Made by a program: the position numbers and the translations under genes. A stretch of DNA of 64,000 nucleotides from Bisgaardia hudsonensis (GTDB lineage: Bacteria; Pseudomonadota; Gammaproteobacteria; Enterobacterales; Pasteurellaceae). Where the stretch lies: NCBI RefSeq assembly GCF_004345785.1, contig NZ_SLXI01000003.1, forward strand, positions 1-64,000, given 5' to 3'. Positions 57,420 to 64,000 of this stretch are shown here, piece by piece. Within the stretch, counting starts at the first letter, position 1; each line of letters begins with the position of its first letter. The notes beneath the pieces were generated by a model. That model was not told where the DNA came from and made no database searches. It saw only the letters and a list, made by a program, of their open reading frames with translations.

Positions 57420-57890
57420 TTACTTATTTAATTTTGCTGTTGCTTTTTTATTTAAACCACAATATTTAATGATAATGTTATCAGTATCTTTACCTTCTTG
57501 GTAAAGCATATTACCATCAACCTTATCAAAATTAGCTAAATTTAAATGCTCATCAGCAATCCATACTAATCTTTCAGGACTAATGAATCTTGCACTATCT
57601 TTGTCTTCTACACGATTAAAACTGTTTTTAGATACAGCTTTACCTCTATAAATAACCTCAGCAGAAACTGCTTTTTCACCTTCAAAATGATAAGTCACCA
57701 TCACAGGCTTATTTGCTTTTGCACCACAAGCATAAACTACCTTTTTAGAAATGACTTTAGTATCCATTCCATTTCCTTGAGCAGATTCAGTACCCATATT
57801 GGAAGCTTTGTCATTCATTACCATTTGTTGAGAGCAGGCAGACAATGCTAATAAGCTAGCAATAATTGATAATTGTTTCACAAATTTCAT
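57420..57890 (-). CDS. Predicted lipoprotein, possibly MliC/ACP-like
   Basis: A 156-residue protein with a signal peptide and lipobox LSAC (Cys19); Ser at +2 points to the outer membrane. After a polar linker, the domain VVYACGAKANKPVMVTYHFEGEKAVSAEV...IIIKYCGL has a beta-rich pattern with paired cysteines. It recalls the MliC-type lysozyme inhibitor and adhesin complex protein (ACP) fold. That similarity is by eye only. It is a single gene with its own terminator, inserted between ruvC and yebC, which are neighbours in related genomes. Confidence 0.78.
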   Translation of the reverse strand: MKFVKQLSIIASLLALSACSQQMVMNDKASNMGTESAQGNGMDTKVISKKVVYACGAKANKPVMVTYHFEGEKAVSAEVIYRGKAVSKNSFNRVEDKDSARFISPERLVWIADEHLNLANFDKVDGNMLYQEGKDTDNIIIKYCGLNKKATAKLNK

Positions 57891-58040
57891 ATTTTTTCCT
57901 TAGATTATAAAATATAAAAAACATTTTAAACATTAAACTGTTTACTTATTAAGCAACAAACAATATCATTGAAATAAGTAAACAGTTCTATTTATTCTAT
58001 TACTAATAAGATAATTATCAAATAATATTTTAATGAATAT

Positions 58041-58784
58041 TTATTCTAATGAAGCCGCAACTTCATCACTAATTTCACCATTATGATAGACATTTTGAAC
58101 GTCATCACAATCTTCAAGCATATCAATTAATCTTAATAATTTAGGTGCAGTTTCTACATCTAAATCAACGCTAGTAGATGGAATCATTGATACTTCCGCA
58201 TTTTCAATTTTAAATCCTGCTGCTTCAATACCATCGCGTACCGTACCAAGCTCTTCCCAAGCCGTATAGATCTCAAAACTACCATCATCTTGTGGCTGAA
58301 TATCTTCTGCACCCGCTTCAATTGCCGCTTCAGTTAATGCATCTTCATCTGCATCAAGAATAATGATTAATCCTTTTTTACTAAATAAATAACCAACAGA
58401 ACCTTCTGTACCTAAATTACCACCGCACTTTGTAAAACTAGGACGAACTTGTGAAATAGTACGATTTGCATTGTCACTTAAACATTCCACCATAACAGCA
58501 GTGCCACCTGGACCATAGCCCTCATAAATACGTGTTTCCATATTGGTGTCATCACCACCACCAACGCCACGGTCAATAGCACGATTAATAGTATCGCGTG
58601 TCATATTACTTGCGAGAGCTTTATCCACCGCTGCACGTAAACGTGGGTTTGCCGCAACATCGCCCCCACCAATTTTTGCTGCAGTAACTAACTCACGAAT
58701 TAATTTAGTAAAAATCTTACCACGCTGCGCATCTTGTGCAGCTTTACGATGTTTAATATTGGCCCACTTACTATGTCCTGCCAT
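58041..58784 (-). CDS. yebC: YebC/PmpR-family regulatory or translation factor
   Basis: A 247-residue protein beginning [23 protein letters not shown], the family's invariant N-terminus. [21 protein letters not shown] and [18 protein letters not shown] are further conserved blocks. The family was annotated as transcriptional regulators; recent work links members to translation through difficult (for example proline-rich) stretches. It lies with nudB and aspS in the usual order. An uptake sequence is at 58422-58430. Confidence 0.95.
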   Translation of the reverse strand: MAGHSKWANIKHRKAAQDAQRGKIFTKLIRELVTAAKIGGGDVAANPRLRAAVDKALASNMTRDTINRAIDRGVGGGDDTNMETRIYEGYGPGGTAVMVECLSDNANRTISQVRPSFTKCGGNLGTEGSVGYLFSKKGLIIILDADEDALTEAAIEAGAEDIQPQDDGSFEIYTAWEELGTVRDGIEAAGFKIENAEVSMIPSTSVDLDVETAPKLLRLIDMLEDCDDVQNVYHNGEISDEVAASLE

Positions 58785-58843
58785 GTATATTTCCTCTTTA
58801 TAAAAAAATGCTAAATATAATAAATTTTATATAAAATAGTTAA

Positions 58844-59281
58844 TTAACTTAATAAATATTTTTCAATCGCTAAGCGATTATTCCAAGATTTTGTTAAAGA
58901 CGACGCCTCTTTTGTACTAAGCCACTGATAATCTATATGCTCAACTAATATTGGCTCTCGTTCTTCTGGTAATGCTAATAAAAACCAATGCTCAACACAA
59001 TGTGTCACATTAGGTGCGTATTTATAACGAAAATGTGGAAAAATTTCAAATTCAATTTTTTCCTTACAATCAAAGAGCGGTAGTTTTTCAGCAAGAATAT
59101 CTATTCCTGTTTCTTCTCTCACTTCTCTAAAAGCGGTGTCATAAGGTGTTTCATCATTTTCAATAGATCCTGTTACTGATTGCCAAAATGTCGGATCATC
59201 TCGGCGTTGCAACATCAATACACGTTGTGTACTTTCTGCATAAATGATGACTAGTACCGAATGATTATTTTTATATTTCAC
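58844..59281 (-). CDS. nudB: Dihydroneopterin triphosphate diphosphatase
   Basis: This Nudix enzyme removes pyrophosphate from dihydroneopterin triphosphate in folate synthesis. The 145 residues have the Nudix box GSIENDETPYDTAFREVREETGI (about 37-59) and a C-terminal EHIDYQWLSTKEA typical of NudB. It is located between aspS and yebC, as in related genomes. Confidence 0.92.
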   Translation of the reverse strand: MKYKNNHSVLVIIYAESTQRVLMLQRRDDPTFWQSVTGSIENDETPYDTAFREVREETGIDILAEKLPLFDCKEKIEFEIFPHFRYKYAPNVTHCVEHWFLLALPEEREPILVEHIDYQWLSTKEASSLTKSWNNRLAIEKYLLS

Positions 59282-59305
59282 GTTATAACTAAATGGTTAA
59301 ACTAA

Positions 59306-59335
59306 CAAAAATAAGGAGTGGACTTTAGTCCACTC
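59306..59335 (-). terminator. aspS terminator
   Basis: On the minus strand GAGTGGACT / AGTCCACTC (9 bp, 2-nt loop) is followed by CTTATTTTTG, 17 bp after the aspS stop. Confidence 0.75.
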
Positions 59336-59352
59336 AACAAATAACACAAAAA

Positions 59353-61125
59353 TTATATTTTATCTGACTTAATCACAGAAATTGCCAACTCAGCTAAAGC
59401 TTGAGGATGTCCAAAACTTGGAGCATCAGTCATTAAACAAGCCGCTGCCGTTGTTTTAGGGAAAGCAATTACATCTCTTATATTCTCCGTTCCTGTCAAT
59501 AACATTGTGAGACGATCTAAACCAAATGCTAATCCTGCGTGTGGCGGTGTACCAAATTTTAGTGCATCAAGTAAGAAACCAAATTTCTCTCTTTGTTCTT
59601 GCTCACTAATGCCTAAGATACGGAAAACAGTTTGTTGCATTTTTTGATCAAAAATACGCACAGAGCCACCGCCAACTTCATAGCCATTAATCACCATATC
59701 ATAAGCATTGGCAACTGCATTAGTTGGATTAGCTTCTAATGCTTCAGGTGTAAAATCTTTTGGCGATGTAAACGGATGGTGCATTGCAGCCAAACCACCT
59801 TCATCATCATTTTCAAACATTGGAAAATCAACAATCCAAAGCGGTTGCCAACTATCTAAATTAGTTAATCCTAAATCACGCCCTAATTTTAAGCGTAATG
59901 CTCCCATTGCATCTGTCGTAACAGAATATTTATCCGCACCAAAAAATAGAATATCACCAGTTTGAGCTTGAACACGTTCAAACAAAGTTTTCAATACATC
60001 CTCTGATAAGAATTTAGCAATTGGACTTTGTACTCCTTCAAGACCAGCAGTTACATCATTAACTTTTAACCAAGCTAATCCTTTCGCACCATATATACCC
60101 ACAAACTGTGTATATTCATCAATTTGCTTACGTGTAATATTATTACCATTTGGTACGCGAATTGCAGCCACTCGCCCGTTAATGTCATTTGCTGGTCCAC
60201 TAAATACTTTAAAGTCAATATCCTTAACAATATCAGCAACATCAACTAGTTCTAGGGGATTGCGTAAGTCAGGTTTATCAGAACCAAAACGACGCATAGC
60301 CTCCGCAAAAGTCATTGTAGGAAATTCTCCTAAATCAACACCAATAATCTCTTGCCATAATCCACGGATCATACGTTCCATAATAGCTCGCACTTCAGGT
60401 GCGTTTAAAAATGAAGTTTCCACATCTATTTGGGTAAATTCAGGCTGACGATCTGCACGTAAATCTTCATCACGAAAGCATTTTACAATTTGATAATAAC
60501 GATCAAAACCTGACATCATCAATAACTGCTTAAATAATTGTGGTGACTGTGGTAATGCGTAAAATTTCCCTTTATGCACACGACTTGGAACAAGGTAATC
60601 TCTCGCCCCTTCTGGGGTTGCTTTAGTCAACATTGGTGTTTCAATATCTAAAAAGCCATTATCATCCATAAAACGACGAACAAAACTAGTAATTTTTGCA
60701 CGCGTCTTTAAACGTTGAGCCATTTCTGGACGACGTAAATCTAAATAACGATATTTTAAACGCTGTTCTTCTGTATTGTTTTGGTTGAAATCTAAAGGTA
60801 AAATATCTGCTGTATTGTAAATGGAAAGAGTATGAGCTAAAACTTCTACTTCACCAGTTGCCATCGTCTTATTAACTTGATTATCAGGACGAGCAATCAC
60901 TTCACCCTCAATTTGAATACAATACTCATTACGCAATGTAGCTGCTTTTGTTAATGCCTCTTCGAATTTTGGGTCAAAACAAACTTGCACAATACCATCA
61001 CGATCACGCATATCAATAAAAATTAGCCCACCTAAATCACGACGGCGATGAACCCAACCACTTAAAGTTACCTTTTGTCCAATATTGCTACGGTTTAATG
61101 CTCCGCAATAATGAGTTCGCATCAT
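59353..61125 (-). CDS. aspS: Aspartyl-tRNA synthetase
   Basis: This class II synthetase charges tRNA-Asp. The 590 residues form an N-terminal OB-fold anticodon-binding domain ([26 protein letters not shown]), the catalytic core with [42 protein letters not shown]-type motif 2, the bacterial GAD insertion domain (about 290-420), and motif 3 [15 protein letters not shown]. Length matches bacterial AspRS. The start is an ATG directly followed by a second ATG (MMRTHYCG). Confidence 0.97.
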   Translation of the reverse strand: MMRTHYCGALNRSNIGQKVTLSGWVHRRRDLGGLIFIDMRDRDGIVQVCFDPKFEEALTKAATLRNEYCIQIEGEVIARPDNQVNKTMATGEVEVLAHTLSIYNTADILPLDFNQNNTEEQRLKYRYLDLRRPEMAQRLKTRAKITSFVRRFMDDNGFLDIETPMLTKATPEGARDYLVPSRVHKGKFYALPQSPQLFKQLLMMSGFDRYYQIVKCFRDEDLRADRQPEFTQIDVETSFLNAPEVRAIMERMIRGLWQEIIGVDLGEFPTMTFAEAMRRFGSDKPDLRNPLELVDVADIVKDIDFKVFSGPANDINGRVAAIRVPNGNNITRKQIDEYTQFVGIYGAKGLAWLKVNDVTAGLEGVQSPIAKFLSEDVLKTLFERVQAQTGDILFFGADKYSVTTDAMGALRLKLGRDLGLTNLDSWQPLWIVDFPMFENDDEGGLAAMHHPFTSPKDFTPEALEANPTNAVANAYDMVINGYEVGGGSVRIFDQKMQQTVFRILGISEQEQREKFGFLLDALKFGTPPHAGLAFGLDRLTMLLTGTENIRDVIAFPKTTAAACLMTDAPSFGHPQALAELAISVIKSDKI

Positions 61126-61252
61126 ATAATCTTCCTTTCTTTTTAATGTTAAAATTTTTGTAAAATAATCCGTAAATTATAGCCCAAACACCAATAAATA
61201 AAAATCTTAAACATAAATTTATTTGAGCTCAAAGAAAACTTCTTCTAAAATA

Positions 61253-61261
61253 ACCGCACTT
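61253..61261 (-). repeat. DNA uptake sequence upstream of cmoA
   Basis: ACCGCACTT ends 19 bp before the cmoA start codon, in the aspS-cmoA divergent spacer. Confidence 0.8.
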
Positions 61262-61274
61262 TTATCAAAAATAG

Positions 61275-62006
<732 letters not shown>

Positions 62007-62018
62007 TTAGTAAAAAAA

Positions 62019-62062
62019 ACCGCACCTTATATCACTAAAAAATAAAGGTGCGGTACATTTTT
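62019..62062. terminator. Bidirectional terminator between cmoA and pheA
   Basis: ACCGCACCTT (62019-62028) / AAGGTGCGGT (62045-62054) with A-run and T-run flanks on both sides. It resembles a pair of uptake sequences with one substitution each (CACCTT instead of CACTT). Confidence 0.85.
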
Positions 62063-62084
62063 TTATTATGTTTATATAGTACTT

Positions 62085-63248
62085 CTAACTATCAAGACTC
62101 ACAGGCTTTATAATTTCACTAGGATAACAGCCTAATATTTTCAAATAATTACTGTATTCTTTCAATTCATTAAATACGATTTCTGTCTTAGGATTATGAA
62201 TATTTGCTTCAATCTCCAAATAAAACATTTCCTCCCAAGGTTTTCCGTAAATTGGGCGAGATTCGAGTTTAAGCATATTAATATTGTGTTTTTTAAATAC
62301 CAATAAAGCATCAACTAAAGCACCAGCTTGTTGGCTTGTACTCATTAATAATAACGTTTTAGTATGAATCTGTGGGGAAACAATAGCTGGTTTTTTAGCA
62401 ATGACAATAAAACGTGTAATATTATTTAATTGATTAGCTATATTAGAACATAATACATTTAGCCCATAAATACGCCCACCGTCAGCATTTCCCAAGGCTG
62501 CTATATTAGGCTTATTCAAATTTGCAACCAACTCCATAGCGTGAGAGCTACTTTCACAATATTCAATATGCACAGAATCTAACTTATGAATAAATTGACT
62601 ACATTGTTGAATAACTTGAGGATGACTATATAAGCTATCAATTTTTTCTAGATCGCTTTCTCCATTTATAAGTAAGCAATGTTTTATCGGATAAGCTATT
62701 TCCCCAACCAAAGACAACTCAGTATGTTGCAATAAATCATATACTTCATTGATAGCCCCTGACGTTGTATTTTCTAAAGGAAGTACGGCGTAATCAGCCT
62801 CTTCTTTTTCTACTTTATGAAATACCTCATCAAATGAATTACAACTAACTTCAATTAATTGTTTCTGGTAACGAATCGCATAATTACAGGCTGCAAGATG
62901 AGAATAAGATCCCTTTTTTCCTAAAAATGCAATACGAATATTTTTCCCTTTTTGATCATTTAATTTTTTTTGTAAATAAACTTGCTGAGTCACCACAGAA
63001 TCTTCAATAATTTTTTGAAAAATATCAGTAATATATTGTGCTTCTAATTGATAATCTTGGCTTTCTGAATATTCTATTAATTCTTTTAAAAGCTGTTGTT
63101 CACGTTCTAAATCTCTTAATGATTTTTGCGTGACTTCTTTGCTACGAACAACATCGAAAGCTAAACGATGTCTTTCTGATAATAATTTTAATAAACTACG
63201 ATCGATATTTGTAATCTGTTGACGAATTTCATTTAAATCCAATGTCAT
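62085..63248 (-). CDS. pheA: Bifunctional chorismate mutase / prephenate dehydratase (P-protein)
   Basis: This protein converts chorismate through prephenate to phenylpyruvate for phenylalanine. The 387 residues comprise the chorismate mutase domain (about 1-90, [28 protein letters not shown]), the prephenate dehydratase domain (about 104-285, with [11 protein letters not shown] and [27 protein letters not shown]) and an ACT domain for feedback by phenylalanine ([21 protein letters not shown]). No pheL-type leader peptide is visible in the 107-bp spacer upstream. Confidence 0.96.
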   Translation of the reverse strand: MTLDLNEIRQQITNIDRSLLKLLSERHRLAFDVVRSKEVTQKSLRDLEREQQLLKELIEYSESQDYQLEAQYITDIFQKIIEDSVVTQQVYLQKKLNDQKGKNIRIAFLGKKGSYSHLAACNYAIRYQKQLIEVSCNSFDEVFHKVEKEEADYAVLPLENTTSGAINEVYDLLQHTELSLVGEIAYPIKHCLLINGESDLEKIDSLYSHPQVIQQCSQFIHKLDSVHIEYCESSSHAMELVANLNKPNIAALGNADGGRIYGLNVLCSNIANQLNNITRFIVIAKKPAIVSPQIHTKTLLLMSTSQQAGALVDALLVFKKHNINMLKLESRPIYGKPWEEMFYLEIEANIHNPKTEIVFNELKEYSNYLKILGCYPSEIIKPVSLDS

Positions 63249-63301
63249 TTTTTGTTCCTTAACTCTAATAAAACATAATCTAATTATTAAATCTTAGTTA
63301 T

Positions 63302-63336
63302 AAAAAAAGCTATACTTCAATTAGAAATATAGCTTT
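63302..63336 (-). terminator. lpxC terminator
   Basis: AAAGCTATA (63306-63314) / TATAGCTTT (63328-63336) with a 13-nt loop, followed on the minus strand by a T run. It lies 20 bp after the lpxC stop and before pheA. Confidence 0.78.
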
Positions 63337-63355
63337 CTATCTTATTTCTTTCTAA

Positions 63356-64000
63356 TTAGATGAATACTTGAACTGGTGCTACATAACCTTCTGGGACAGA
63401 ATCTTCATTATCAAAAGTAACAAACTCCCAAGATTCTTGATTTTCTAATAAGGCTCTAAGTAACTTATTATTTAACCCATGACCTGATTTATATGCTTTA
63501 AAATCACCAATAATATTATAACCAGCCATATAAAGATCACCTATTGCATCAAGCATTTTATGACGAACAAGCTCATCTTTAAAGCGTAAACCATCTTCAT
63601 TAAGAATACGGTAATCATCTAATACAATGGCATTATCTAAACTACCACCTAAAGCAAGACCTTGAGATTGTAAATACTCAATATCTTTCATAAAACCAAA
63701 AGTTCTCGCACGACTAATTTGCTGGATAAATGCTTGTGATGAAAAATCCATTACATAGTTACGTACATCTTTACTAATAGCAGGATGAGAGAAATCAATG
63801 GTAAAATCAAGTCTGAAACCGTGATAAGGTTTAAATTCTGCCCATTTATCACCATCTTCTACTCGAATAGCTTTCTTAACTCGAATAAATTTCTTCGGTG
63901 CGTTCTGCTCTTCAATGCCTGCATCAAGTAATAGATAAATGAAAGGACTCGCACTACCATCCATAATTGGAATTTCTGGTGCATCAACCTCAATAATAAT
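63356..64000 (-). CDS. lpxC: UDP-3-O-acyl-N-acetylglucosamine deacetylase, C-terminal part (runs off the right edge)
   Basis: This zinc enzyme commits UDP-GlcNAc to lipid A. About 214 C-terminal residues are present and the frame stays open to the window end ([20 protein letters not shown]...). Conserved blocks are [42 protein letters not shown] and [16 protein letters not shown], which holds the zinc ligands His and Asp. [13 protein letters not shown] contains the late catalytic histidine. The N-terminal half with the first zinc histidine is outside the window. It joins kdsB, lpxK and msbA as the lipid A genes seen here. Confidence 0.97.
   Translation of the reverse strand: MIIEVDAPEIPIMDGSASPFIYLLLDAGIEEQNAPKKFIRVKKAIRVEDGDKWAEFKPYHGFRLDFTIDFSHPAISKDVRNYVMDFSSQAFIQQISRARTFGFMKDIEYLQSQGLALGGSLDNAIVLDDYRILNEDGLRFKDELVRHKMLDAIGDLYMAGYNIIGDFKAYKSGHGLNNKLLRALLENQESWEFVTFDNEDSVPEGYVAPVQVFI

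Noticed and set aside
60182-60448. Plus-strand frame inside aspS
   Set aside because: It is opposite the conserved AspRS coding sequence, with no start signals and no recognisable domain. Similar frames opposite thrA, thrC, yebC and uvrC were rejected for the same reason.
63249-63355. Possible pheL leader/attenuator upstream of pheA
   Set aside because: The only hairpin lies directly after the lpxC stop and serves as its terminator. No short Phe-rich frame exists in the 107-bp spacer.

Overview
The window is AT-rich bacterial chromosome from the family Pasteurellaceae. It carries about two dozen exact copies of the Haemophilus-type DNA uptake sequence AAGTGCGGT, in both orientations. Its housekeeping blocks (guaB/guaA, dksA-pcnB-folK, kdsB-lpxK-msbA-comEC, thrLABC, mlaFEDCB-ibaG-murA, lptCAB-ptsN-rapZ, ruvCAB, yebC-nudB-aspS, cmoA, pheA, lpxC) are those of Haemophilus, Pasteurella and Aggregatibacter relatives. 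The species cannot be fixed from the sequence alone. There are no rRNA or tRNA genes and no CRISPR array.

Region 1-4770: the tip of an IS3-like insertion sequence runs off the left edge. It is followed by birA, then divergent guaB with a small lipoprotein gene, and guaA, each block closed by a hairpin terminator.

Region 4780-14700 is an accessory defence island between guaA and an osmoprotectant transporter. It holds an ORF6N-domain gene broken by an in-frame TGA, a type I restriction-modification locus in the order hsdM-rhuM-hsdS-hsdS'-hsdR, and a Fic AMPylase gene bracketed by identical 48-bp direct repeats. The hsdS part is the most unusual feature of the window. It has three target-recognition segments, a (S/T)ELQ x3 spacer repeat, a tract of 19 AACGC pentamers that decides whether segment 3 is fused to segments 1 and 2, and two 50-bp near-identical direct repeats that could delete segment 3. 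This looks like a phase-variable DNA methylation switch.

Region 14700-24200 is metabolic accessory DNA: a ProV-like ATPase with a fused binding-protein/permease; a 63-residue orphan protein; a MarR regulator with a nitroreductase; a deoKPX-like deoxyribose operon behind a well-placed class II CRP promoter; and a lipoprotein trypsin-like protease.

Region 24200-64000 is core genome: DNA repair (uvrC, ruvABC), lipid A/KDO synthesis and export (kdsB, lpxK, msbA, lpxC, lptCAB), natural transformation (comEC/rec2), stringent-response and RNA genes (dksA, pcnB), amino-acid synthesis (metX with MetJ boxes, dapE, the thr operon with its leader peptide and attenuator, pheA), phospholipid trafficking (mla), cell wall (murA), and tRNA-related genes (aspS, cmoA). 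Details worth a second look here are a probable AUU start codon for pcnB, and a PtsN whose phosphoacceptor histidine is replaced by lysine.
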